This document shows positions 44,317 through 52,821 of a stretch of DNA of 64,000 nucleotides, one piece after another (the stretch's first letter is position 1; every line of letters starts with the position of its first letter). Position numbers and translations under genes: made by a program. Under the pieces are notes generated by a model. That model made no database searches, was not told the DNA's origin, and worked only from the letters and a program-made list of their open reading frames with translations. The DNA comes from an uncultured Bacilli bacterium (lineage in GTDB: Bacteria; Bacillota_I; Bacilli_A; RF39; UBA660), in contig CAKOYD010000001.1 in assembly GCA_934130545.1 (NCBI GenBank), positions 186,001 to 250,000 on the forward strand, in the 5' to 3' direction.

Positions 44317-45153
44317 TTATTGATTATTTTCTGATTGTTCTATTTCATTAATTAAGTTATTATATAAATCTTCTTGATTATCTATTTTTTGAATATTTGT
44401 TAAGATATAATTATATAGATATGTACTTGTTACTTGTACTGCTGTTTTATCTTCATAACTCATAGTGTTAGGTACAAATACGATGTCTATATTATATTCT
44501 TTAAATTCTTCTTTAATATAGCTAAGTGCTGAAAATAATAAGTATTTATTTTCTGGTAATCCAAAGTATAAATATGCCGGTGTTAAAACTTCGTCAGAAC
44601 TATCAAAAACGTTTTTACCATCATCAGATTTAACTGCTAATATTTCAACTTGTTCCATTAATTTACCATAAACAACTTTATCATCATTAGTCAATATTTT
44701 AACATATATATCAACTAGATTTCCTGGCATAAGTGAATTACCATATGTTGATTCAGTATCTACTCTATAACTTACTAATTTATTACCATCTTCTATTTTA
44801 TGAATAGCGCTATCTGGAAGACTAGATTCTTCTATCAACAAATCTGTGTAGAAAATACTACCACTAGCAATCATTGTATTATAATTACTATATTTACCTA
44901 TTATATCATCATAATTTTTATAGTAGTTTCCTTTGATAAATGCTGCTGGTACTTGTGTTTTTGATACCATGTCAGCTGTTATTAAAGTTTTAGGTTGAAT
45001 CGTTTGATTTGCATACCAAACATCTACTAGGGCTGTTTTTTGATTAATCCTAATTGAATATCCCACATACAATATTACTATACAAATGGCTACACCTAGT
45101 ATTGTTACTGTATTTTTGTTTTTTAAAATTTTACTTAAATTATTCTTTAACAT
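44317..45153 (-). CDS. cpaB: CpaB/RcpC-like pilus assembly protein
   Basis: A 278-residue protein with one N-terminal membrane helix (about 16-33), a SAF domain (TIQPKTLITADMVSKTQVP and later GSIFYTDLL), and the CpaB region with LMPGNLVDIYVKI and AVKSDDGKNVFD. CpaB/RcpC proteins belong to Tad/Flp pilus systems. The part around TPAYLYFGLPENKYLLFSAL to the C-terminus is closely similar to the partial protein at 63686-64000, so the locus carries two CpaB copies. Confidence 0.8.
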   Translation of the reverse strand: MLKNNLSKILKNKNTVTILGVAICIVILYVGYSIRINQKTALVDVWYANQTIQPKTLITADMVSKTQVPAAFIKGNYYKNYDDIIGKYSNYNTMIASGSIFYTDLLIEESSLPDSAIHKIEDGNKLVSYRVDTESTYGNSLMPGNLVDIYVKILTNDDKVVYGKLMEQVEILAVKSDDGKNVFDSSDEVLTPAYLYFGLPENKYLLFSALSYIKEEFKEYNIDIVFVPNTMSYEDKTAVQVTSTYLYNYILTNIQKIDNQEDLYNNLINEIEQSENNQ

Positions 45154-45167
45154 TTTTCTTCCCTTCC

Positions 45168-45578
45168 TTACTTATATGTATCTAATATAGCTGTTATTTC
45201 ATTAAGTATATTATAATTTTCACTATCATAACTATATATACGATAATTTGTTGTTTTATCTATTATTCTTATACTTACTTTTGGTGGCGTTTCACTGATT
45301 TGATAAAAATCTATTTGATAATTTCCTTGACCAAATGTTGATGTTTCTGTAAATCTTCTGGTAAAGTTTTCTACAAATTTCTCTTTTACTATTTTTACAT
45401 CACCGGTTAATCGATAATATGCTATATCAACAGACTCAATCATTGCAGCTTCTGTAGCTTCTTTGAGTGAATAATAATCTTGTTCATTACTAACTGTTAT
45501 CTCACTAAATAAGAGAATAATAAATAAACCAAATATTCCTAATACAATAGTTGCTACTGATGCAAAAGACCATTTCAT
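45168..45578 (-). CDS. TadE/minor-pilin-like membrane protein
   Basis: A 136-residue protein with one N-terminal helix (about 6-27, ATIVLGIFGLFIILLFSE) followed by a small alpha/beta domain (EQDYYSLKEATEAAMIES and later VSIRIIDKTT). It lacks a GFTL-type leader. The layout fits a minor pilin or TadE-like protein. The ATG overlaps the upstream TGA as ATGA; AGGAAG is 9 nt away. Confidence 0.5.
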   Translation of the reverse strand: MKWSFASVATIVLGIFGLFIILLFSEITVSNEQDYYSLKEATEAAMIESVDIAYYRLTGDVKIVKEKFVENFTRRFTETSTFGQGNYQIDFYQISETPPKVSIRIIDKTTNYRIYSYDSENYNILNEITAILDTYK

Positions 45579-47218
45579 GAACAATCACTTCCTATTGAAA
45601 CCGTTCCATTCTTTATACATGTTTTAGTACCTTCACCTAGTTTATTTACTTTATCTCCGGTTAATGATACTACTCCTATACTTTGTAAGAAACTACTTGT
45701 TCCATTTAGTGATAATTTATCAAAAGATGGATATGGATTATTAACATTGTATGCTCTAATTGTATCAGCTAATTTGTTGGGAACGGCAACACTATATGTT
45801 ACTTCATTAAATGAATCTTTTAAATTAGGTGTTTTATTAATACTATTATACCATTCATACCATAAACTATTTTCTGTCGGAGTAGTTGGAAATGGATTAT
45901 TTATATTTATTGGTCGATAATATAGATTATATCCGTTAAATTTTAACTCATTATTTTTCATTTCTTCAAAGTAGTATTTTTGAACAACATCAAAATTTAG
46001 TACTGTACTAAGGTAGCATCCCTTAGAAACTTCCTGCCAATCTGAACCACTACCAGTATTTAAGTTGTTACAATTACCATTTTTACAGTAATCACCATTT
46101 AACGCTTTGTTATTTATTGATACTATGTAATTTTGATATTGATTTTTGTATTTGTTCATTGTATTATGGCATTCTGTATTGCTTAATACACGAGCATCGT
46201 TCTTCTTAATTGCTAAGCTAAAGCTAGTACCAGATTTTGTATCTAGTGGTGAGAAATATTGCCAATATTCAATTCCCCTATCAATGTATGGATTAATTTT
46301 AACTTCTTCATCTTGCTTACATTCTTTGTTGTATCTTACTTTCCCTGTTTTTAAATTTATACAAATGCTACTTGGTTTATAACTATATGTTTTTGATATT
46401 GTTCCGGATTTTTCCACTCCACTATCACTTGTGCTTACCAAGCTTCCTAAAATGGTCTCTGTTTTATGATTATTTTTTTCGTCTAATTCATCAGTTATAA
46501 TTTGTAATTTTGAAAATGGTGCACCAATGCTGCCTGCCGCACTGTTATGAGCAAGAGTATAAACTTCTTTCTTTTTACTTGTTGTTTCACTTTCATTTAT
46601 ATCCTCGTCATTTTCTGTAAACGTTTCCGTACTATCTGCTGAGCATGGAGAATCATCATAATAATCTTTTTTATAAGTAGTTGATGTTGAAGAGCTTTTT
46701 TTGCATCCAATACTTGGTCTATAGTTAGGATCACCCTGGCATATTCTTTTCTTTACGCTTACTATTTCTTGCCCTACTATGGTATATGCCGTTCCATAAT
46801 AGCAATCACATATAGGCTTTGTCACTGTACATGTATAGACTTTTTTTACCTCTTTATATTCTATATCAAGTACGTTCCATGAGGCTGATTGTATTTCATT
46901 GATATGTATTCCCATCCATGTTCCTGATTTGATTGCACCATCGGTTGGATTGTAATATTTAATGCTGTAACTTGAATTAGTCCAAGTTTGAAAGCTATAT
47001 CGATATTTTATTCTTTTACCATCATCTTTATAATAAATCCAATTACTATATTTTTTTTCTCCTGTTGTTCCGCCATTATTTGAACCACTATTGGAGTCAC
47101 TGGTATTTGAGAAAATTTCAATAATTACTTCACCATCGCTATCAGCATATACTTTTGAGACACTTAATATACTCATAACAAGGCATACAAATAATAAAAT
47201 TTTTTTCTTTTTTATCAT
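45575..47218 (-). CDS. Large secreted protein of the Tad/T4SS locus
   Basis: A 547-residue protein with a signal peptide (about 1-25, ending VYA) and no other membrane segment. The mature part is Cys-rich in the first half (YTCTVTKPICDCYYGTAY, RICQGDP, SIGCKK) and Ser/Thr/Asn-rich with Trp and Tyr in exported beta-type sequence. No family was recognised. Embedded in the locus between a membrane protein and TadE-like genes, it may be an adhesin, tip or surface component. Confidence 0.6.
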   Translation of the reverse strand: MIKKKKILLFVCLVMSILSVSKVYADSDGEVIIEIFSNTSDSNSGSNNGGTTGEKKYSNWIYYKDDGKRIKYRYSFQTWTNSSYSIKYYNPTDGAIKSGTWMGIHINEIQSASWNVLDIEYKEVKKVYTCTVTKPICDCYYGTAYTIVGQEIVSVKKRICQGDPNYRPSIGCKKSSSTSTTYKKDYYDDSPCSADSTETFTENDEDINESETTSKKKEVYTLAHNSAAGSIGAPFSKLQIITDELDEKNNHKTETILGSLVSTSDSGVEKSGTISKTYSYKPSSICINLKTGKVRYNKECKQDEEVKINPYIDRGIEYWQYFSPLDTKSGTSFSLAIKKNDARVLSNTECHNTMNKYKNQYQNYIVSINNKALNGDYCKNGNCNNLNTGSGSDWQEVSKGCYLSTVLNFDVVQKYYFEEMKNNELKFNGYNLYYRPININNPFPTTPTENSLWYEWYNSINKTPNLKDSFNEVTYSVAVPNKLADTIRAYNVNNPYPSFDKLSLNGTSSFLQSIGVVSLTGDKVNKLGEGTKTCIKNGTVSIGSDCS

Positions 47219-47871
47219 TCTAATCGCCTTCTTTGCTTAGCATGATTATATATTTTTTTAGCTAGTATTATTATTGTTGTTAATATTCCTATTCCTAATA
47301 ATACATATACTATATACATATAATTTTCTTTTATCCAATCTATAATTTTATTGCTGTCTTTATTATCGTTGTTATTATCGTTGTTATTATTTTTATTTGC
47401 TTTATAGGAATTTACACGTGATATAAAGGTATCATAATCAAGTTCTTTATCATATGTTGGGCTGCATAATACAAATTCTTCAATTCCTTCACATGCTGGA
47501 TCATCAGAGTATTTATTATAGTTTGTTAGTGTTAAATTAATTTCTTTAATTATATCATTACAACTATTACTTACTCCTACAATGTATACATTATATTGTC
47601 CTGGTATTAAATTTTTTATAACCAATTTATTTTCAACAATATCAGTATGTGAATTTTCTATTCCATCCCCTACAATTTCATATGAAAATGATGATAAATC
47701 AGCATATGTTAAGTTTAATATATATGTTTTTGTTTCTTTATCAAAGTCATAGGATACTTTATATTTATCTTCAATACTTTTGAAATATTCTTTATCTTCA
47801 GTAGTACATTCAGCATATACTTTGATATTAGTCATGAATAACATAATCATAATTACTACTATTTTTTTCAT
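47215..47871 (-). CDS. Exported protein with C-terminal membrane anchor
   Basis: A 218-residue protein: signal peptide (about 1-20, ending VYA), an exported beta-rich domain (SFSYEIVGDGIE, LIPGQYNVYIVGVSN), an Asn/Asp-rich linker (about 160-175) and a C-terminal helix (about 184-205) followed by basic residues. No sortase motif. ATG 47871 follows AAGGAG. First gene of the third transcription unit of the locus; extended -10 at 47917-47925. Confidence 0.65.
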   Translation of the reverse strand: MKKIVVIMIMLFMTNIKVYAECTTEDKEYFKSIEDKYKVSYDFDKETKTYILNLTYADLSSFSYEIVGDGIENSHTDIVENKLVIKNLIPGQYNVYIVGVSNSCNDIIKEINLTLTNYNKYSDDPACEGIEEFVLCSPTYDKELDYDTFISRVNSYKANKNNNNDNNNDNKDSNKIIDWIKENYMYIVYVLLGIGILTTIIILAKKIYNHAKQRRRLE

Positions 47872-47916
47872 CAGTATCAACTCCTTTGACTTTTCTTCCT
47901 ATTATTATCTAGTATA

Positions 47917-47925
47917 AGTATATCA
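47917..47925 (-). promoter_or_regulatory. Extended -10 promoter TGATATACT
   Basis: TGA plus TATACT on the minus strand, 46 bp before the start at 47871, just past the virD4 terminator. Confidence 0.6.
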
Positions 47926-47977
47926 TACTTTATTGATTTTAAAAAGTTTTTTTTTGAATTTACATAAAATAAAAAAC

Positions 47978-47994
47978 TCTTATTTTTAATAAGA
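47978..47994 (-). terminator. Terminator after virD4
   Basis: TCTTATT/AATAAGA stem with a 3-nt loop and a T-run on the minus strand; T-runs flank both sides. Confidence 0.7.
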
Positions 47995-48016
47995 ATTTTT
48001 ATATTTATTAGTGTTA

Positions 48017-50332
48017 TTAATCATCATTAAAGAAGTCATCAAAGAATGCATCATCATCAGTATTACTTTCATATAATTTATTTTCTTGTTTTACTTCTTG
48101 TTGCTTAGGTTCTTCTACCTCTTTAATGTCATTATTAGTTAGGTCATCAAATAATCCGTTTTCTTTTATATCATCATAAGTTATATCAGATAATGGATTA
48201 TTTATTGATGGTGTTGGAATATCTAATATTGGACCAGTACTATTATTATTATTATCATTAGATGATAACTCTGAATATTCTCTTTCAATAGATGATAAGA
48301 TATCTTCTTTATTATCTTCATTACTAATAGTAGTAGTTAGTTTAGGTTCTTCTTTGACATTCTCTTTTACATCAATTATTTTGTTGGCTTCGTTTTCTTT
48401 CTTTTCCTCTTCTTCTAACTCAGCAATTTTAGCATCAATCTTTTTAACTAAGTCATCAATATTAAAGCCGTTATCGGATGTTGAATTAGAATTATTCATA
48501 ATAGGTGGTGCCATAAATGGATTACTTCCACCGAAAGGATTACTTGCTCCACCAAATGGATTAAATGGTGAATTACCTCCGTCAAATGGATTACCAACAT
48601 TTGACATCATACTATCCATTTTTTCTTTTTTCATGTTTTTAACGTATTCTTTTATATCAAATAGTTGTACTTCTTTCTTTTGGCGAGACGGATACGTAGC
48701 TTTTTCATATTTTTTACCCCAATCCATTTTATAGTTTGGTGTCAATTTAGTTTTAAATGGCATAGTTCTTAAGCGTAAGGTAATTATTTCGAATTGGCTT
48801 AATCTTTGTAAATCACTTACTGTTACTAATGGTGTTGAAGCTGTTTTATCTTTTTCTTTTGATTTTACTTCACCACACATTTTACTTATTTCTTCTAGAG
48901 CTTGTAATTCGTTACTTATTAAGTACATAATATTACAGTTACCTTTAATAGTTTCTGCTTCTTCTTTACCATATACTTGTGTTAACTGAGCATAGTTTTG
49001 GATAATAAAATTAAATCTAATTAATCTACTACGAGCAGCAGTTACCATTGTTGTAGCATCTTTTAATTTTGGCATATTAGCAAATTCATCTAGAATAAAG
49101 TTAGTACGATGAGGTAATTTACCACCATTTTCTTGAGCTACATCTATTAATGTTTCATAACATTGTTTAATAAATATTGTTGCTAATGGATGTAATGTTT
49201 TTTTCTCATCTTGTACAATCATAAATACGGCTGTTTTTTGTTTACCTATTTCTTTCATATCAAAGTTGTTATATGACAACATTTCTGATAAATTTTCACG
49301 TGATGAAAATAGTTTTATCTTTTGTTTAAATGTTGATAATACTCCACCTTTAGTATCTTCAGGGGCATAAACTGTTCCAGAAGCATTTATGTAGGCTGGT
49401 TTAGATGGATCTTTAGAATTAAAGTATTCTTTAGCATAATTATTATTTGGTCCACCAAATCTTTCTTCCCCCATACTGGACATTAGGTTAATACTATTTA
49501 AGTTTATTTGTTCTTCTTTAGCATCTTCAAATAAGCCTAATGCTAAGCCTGTAAAATAATCAGCAGCAGTTTTTTCCCAGAATGGATCACTTCCACCTTG
49601 TTTTTCTTCATACAAAATATTTAAAGCTAAGTCATCTAATAACTCAATTGCTTTATCAGTATTTCCTTCTTTATATAGTGTATATGGTAAGTTCATTGGG
49701 TTCCAAGCATTACCATTTTGCGGATTACGGAAGTTTAATATAACAATATTATATCCCCTTTCTCTTAGCATATTAGCAGTAGTTTCATAAATCTCACCTT
49801 TAGGGTCAGTTATTATCATTGATTCATCATGTTTTGCTAAACTATATACTAAAGGAAAAACAACTATTTGTGTTTTACCAGAACCAGTAGCACCAACAAT
49901 AATATTGTGTGCTTCACCATTATCAACCCATAATCTTTTACCATCGTTAATAACAGCAATACCTGCACCATTTGTTTTATATGCTTTAGGATCTATTTCA
50001 ACTAATTGTTTTTTTATTTCTTCTGGTTTTGCCCATCTAGAGTATCCACCCTTATCCTTTTTATGTGTTGAAAATCCGAATCCTGATTCTCTATCAAATA
50101 TATATGATTTGACTGATGCAAAAACACCAATTAGTCCTGCTACAAAGACAACTATTGTAGCTCCTATATATCTACTAGTAAAAGCTTTAAATGGACTAAG
50201 TCCCCAAAATACTCCTTCTGTTGATATATACGATATATTTAATACTGCTATACAACTCAAATATAAAAGAAACACACAAAAGATTCCAAATATCATAAAA
50301 TCCTTAGGTTCAGCAGTTATTTTTAATTTCAT
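48017..50332 (-). CDS. virD4: VirD4/TraG-type coupling ATPase
   Basis: Inner-membrane ATPase that hands substrates to a type IV secretion channel. The 771-residue protein has two N-terminal membrane helices (about 10-32 and 56-76), Walker A GATGSGKT (147-154), ITDPKGEIYE, Walker B FILDEFANMPKL, and the arginine region TAARSRLIRFNF. A long acidic, Asn-rich tail (about 585-771) with a Gly/Asn/Pro/Phe repeat region is unusual and may bind substrates. ATG 50332 follows AAGGAGG; the gene has its own promoter at 50358-50386. Confidence 0.92.
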   Translation of the reverse strand: MKLKITAEPKDFMIFGIFCVFLLYLSCIAVLNISYISTEGVFWGLSPFKAFTSRYIGATIVVFVAGLIGVFASVKSYIFDRESGFGFSTHKKDKGGYSRWAKPEEIKKQLVEIDPKAYKTNGAGIAVINDGKRLWVDNGEAHNIIVGATGSGKTQIVVFPLVYSLAKHDESMIITDPKGEIYETTANMLRERGYNIVILNFRNPQNGNAWNPMNLPYTLYKEGNTDKAIELLDDLALNILYEEKQGGSDPFWEKTAADYFTGLALGLFEDAKEEQINLNSINLMSSMGEERFGGPNNNYAKEYFNSKDPSKPAYINASGTVYAPEDTKGGVLSTFKQKIKLFSSRENLSEMLSYNNFDMKEIGKQKTAVFMIVQDEKKTLHPLATIFIKQCYETLIDVAQENGGKLPHRTNFILDEFANMPKLKDATTMVTAARSRLIRFNFIIQNYAQLTQVYGKEEAETIKGNCNIMYLISNELQALEEISKMCGEVKSKEKDKTASTPLVTVSDLQRLSQFEIITLRLRTMPFKTKLTPNYKMDWGKKYEKATYPSRQKKEVQLFDIKEYVKNMKKEKMDSMMSNVGNPFDGGNSPFNPFGGASNPFGGSNPFMAPPIMNNSNSTSDNGFNIDDLVKKIDAKIAELEEEEKKENEANKIIDVKENVKEEPKLTTTISNEDNKEDILSSIEREYSELSSNDNNNNSTGPILDIPTPSINNPLSDITYDDIKENGLFDDLTNNDIKEVEEPKQQEVKQENKLYESNTDDDAFFDDFFNDD

Positions 50333-50357
50333 ACTAAGTTCCTCCTTAAGTAACCAT

Positions 50358-50386
50358 ATTATATCATAACATAATAAAAGTAGCAA
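50358..50386 (-). promoter_or_regulatory. virD4 promoter TTGCTA-17-TATAAT with TGA extension
   Basis: TTGCTA (50381-50386) and TATAAT (50358-50363) on the minus strand, with TGA at the extended position. Confidence 0.65.
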
Positions 50387-50407
50387 TTATTAAATAATTG
50401 GCTAATT

Positions 50408-51163
50408 TTATATTTTATTTTTTTCTTCGCTATTTTTTTTGAAATTTAAGTATATTAATAATCCTAATAGTAACAATACTATAACTATTATTAAATATAC
50501 TAATTGAAAATTTGATATTTTGTTATTACTTGGGTTAATACTACTACTTGAATTAGGGCTTATACTTTTATTCAATTTTATATAAATGTTACTATTTATG
50601 TAATTATTTTTTGTTATAACCCATGTATATGTCTTATTGTTAATACTAGTAGCATTTGTGTCTACTACTTCGTAATCGGTTTTAATGTTAATTGCTATTT
50701 TATCTAATCCATCTATATAATTCATGCAAGATAGACCTTTACTTGTTGAAATACTAAATGTATTATTTTGATTTATAATATTTACATATTTAAAACAGTT
50801 TCTTATAATGTATGAATCACTATATCTATTTGTACTAAAGTCTGTATTAAAATTTAGACCCTTTTTGTTATTTTCATTTATTGTGTCAATTGTATAATAT
50901 TTGCGATTTTCATTAAATCCTATTTCTGCATCTGGGTTTTGATCATTATAATATATCCCTACTGGAGCATCCTTATATTCTTGCTGATATTGTTCATAGG
51001 TTAATATATTATTTCCTTGAATAGTATTCCATCTATTCATGTCAGTTTCATATACTGATAATTCTTCTTTAACTGTGTTGTTATCAATAATAATATTATA
51101 CTCTGCTTGACAACCTGTTAACAAAAAGATAGATAATAATATAAATATTTCTTTTTTTTTCAT
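50408..51163 (-). CDS. Lipoprotein with C-terminal membrane helix
   Basis: A 251-residue protein: lipobox LLTGC (Cys at about residue 18), an exported domain (about 20-205) that begins EYNIIIDNNTVKEELSVY, a Ser/Asn linker and a C-terminal helix (about 219-240) with a basic end. It would be held at both ends in the membrane. In context between the cell-wall protein and virD4 it is a likely channel component, comparable in position to VirB7/VirB8-type proteins, but no similarity was seen. Confidence 0.6.
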   Translation of the reverse strand: MKKKEIFILLSIFLLTGCQAEYNIIIDNNTVKEELSVYETDMNRWNTIQGNNILTYEQYQQEYKDAPVGIYYNDQNPDAEIGFNENRKYYTIDTINENNKKGLNFNTDFSTNRYSDSYIIRNCFKYVNIINQNNTFSISTSKGLSCMNYIDGLDKIAINIKTDYEVVDTNATSINNKTYTWVITKNNYINSNIYIKLNKSISPNSSSSINPSNNKISNFQLVYLIIVIVLLLLGLLIYLNFKKNSEEKNKI

Positions 51164-51174
51164 TTCAACCTCTT

Positions 51175-52797
51175 CTACTCATCCAATAAATATACATAAC
51201 AAGCAAAATTCATTCCACCATAGTTTTTAATTCTACTGATAGATACCTTTTTAAAACTTTGACAGCCAGTATCATTACCTTCACAGTTTGCTTTTCTTGC
51301 TAAAGCATTGCTTCCATATTTTGCAATTGCTGCGCTATACTGGGAGCCATTTGTCCATAGTAGGTCTGTTGCTGTTCTACCAAATTGTCCAGTTCCAATT
51401 CCAGCCTCTGACAAAAATACAGTATCTTCATCAATTACCTTCTCAATAACTGCAACATGGCCGTAACCACTTGATCCGCCTTTCCATACAACTAGTGATC
51501 CTGCTTTAGGTTTTGTATAATCTCTAACAATTGGAAAATTATCTGGTAGGCTTTCGGCTACTTCACAAAATTGACCACCATTGCCACCACGTGAAAATTT
51601 CTTGCTTGAACCGCTTGTTGCCAATATTTCTTGAGCACGACATAATCCATACCAAGCACATTCTCCTTCTAATCCGTTGGCACTTAATCCGCTTGATGTA
51701 TTATAATAATACGAATTAGTTCTGTTTGCTCGAGATGTCCTTGCTAAATAGTTGGGAATATCCGTTAATTCTAATCCATCTGCTTGAGTAAATGATTCAA
51801 CAGTTATATTCGTACTGTAAAACTCTTTTAATATAGTTTCATAGTTACTACCATTATTTGCCATATATACGGCAGCTACTTCACTCATACCATAACAATC
51901 TCCGCCGGTTAATTGTTCTTTATACGATAATGGTATTTCTACTGTATGTTTTTCCCAGCTTGTTTGATTACCACTACCTATTTTCGCATAAATTACATGG
52001 CACATCGACCCATCACAAGTAAATCCTCCTGTGCCATCATTTCTTAATTCTTCAACTGTACAATAATTATCATGTTTGGCATTTATTAAAATATTATTTT
52101 CAAATATAATTTGTGATCTTGTTTCCTGAACAGCTTTTACCGTACTTTCATCTGGAGTAATACTATTGTTATATGTTTGAAAAGTTTCATCGGTTGCTGA
52201 AACGGCCTGTTTACAGCTATTTGTATTCTTTATAACATAAGTTCTTGCAACGATGGCTAATGCCTTTTTGGCTTCATATGGTGCATTATTACCTATTTCG
52301 CTTGCAACTACTTTAGCTACGTAATCATCTAATGAAATAGAATTTCCTTCAACAGTTAGTGATTTACAATCTGAATTTATTTTAGCCAGATATTCCAAAT
52401 GTTCGCTCTGTGTGACAGTATCATCATCAAATATTTCGGCGCCTGGTAGTATTACACTAATAAAACCAAGTAATAAGGCAAAGGATGATACTGCTATTAT
52501 TACTATAATAATTGGTGTTGATAATTTTGCTATTTTTATTGTTACTTTGGCAGTTTTATCTGTTTCATATGCGTTTTCTAATGTTGACTCACTGTTCAAA
52601 TTACCATTTGTGCCTTCATCAATATTAGTGTTGGTGCTTGATGATGCTGATTGACGTTTATAATTAGCGCCTATAAGGCCTATACCTCCTATTGAACTGG
52701 TTTTCTTGTTTTTTTGATGTTCTATGTTATTGTTTGTTTTTCTTTCCTTTGGCCTTTTTTGATTATATCCATATTTATTACTATACTTATTGTTCAT
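51175..52797 (-). CDS. SpoIID-CHAP fusion, cell-wall remodelling protein of the T4SS
   Basis: A 540-residue protein: basic cytosolic N-terminus (about 1-90), membrane helix (94-117), a SpoIID/LytB-type domain with ISLDDYVAKVVASEIGNNAP (Glu167 at the catalytic position) and KKALAIVARTYVIKN, and a C-terminal CHAP amidase/peptidase domain with GECAWYGLCRAQEI (Cys380) and GYGHVAVIEKV (His447). The two activities would cut glycan strands and peptides. It takes the place of VirB1-type lytic enzymes that open the wall for a secretion channel. Confidence 0.82.
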   Translation of the reverse strand: MNNKYSNKYGYNQKRPKERKTNNNIEHQKNKKTSSIGGIGLIGANYKRQSASSSTNTNIDEGTNGNLNSESTLENAYETDKTAKVTIKIAKLSTPIIIVIIAVSSFALLLGFISVILPGAEIFDDDTVTQSEHLEYLAKINSDCKSLTVEGNSISLDDYVAKVVASEIGNNAPYEAKKALAIVARTYVIKNTNSCKQAVSATDETFQTYNNSITPDESTVKAVQETRSQIIFENNILINAKHDNYCTVEELRNDGTGGFTCDGSMCHVIYAKIGSGNQTSWEKHTVEIPLSYKEQLTGGDCYGMSEVAAVYMANNGSNYETILKEFYSTNITVESFTQADGLELTDIPNYLARTSRANRTNSYYYNTSSGLSANGLEGECAWYGLCRAQEILATSGSSKKFSRGGNGGQFCEVAESLPDNFPIVRDYTKPKAGSLVVWKGGSSGYGHVAVIEKVIDEDTVFLSEAGIGTGQFGRTATDLLWTNGSQYSAAIAKYGSNALARKANCEGNDTGCQSFKKVSISRIKNYGGMNFACYVYLLDE

Positions 52798-52821
52798 TCC
52801 ACACCACCAAACTATGTTAAA

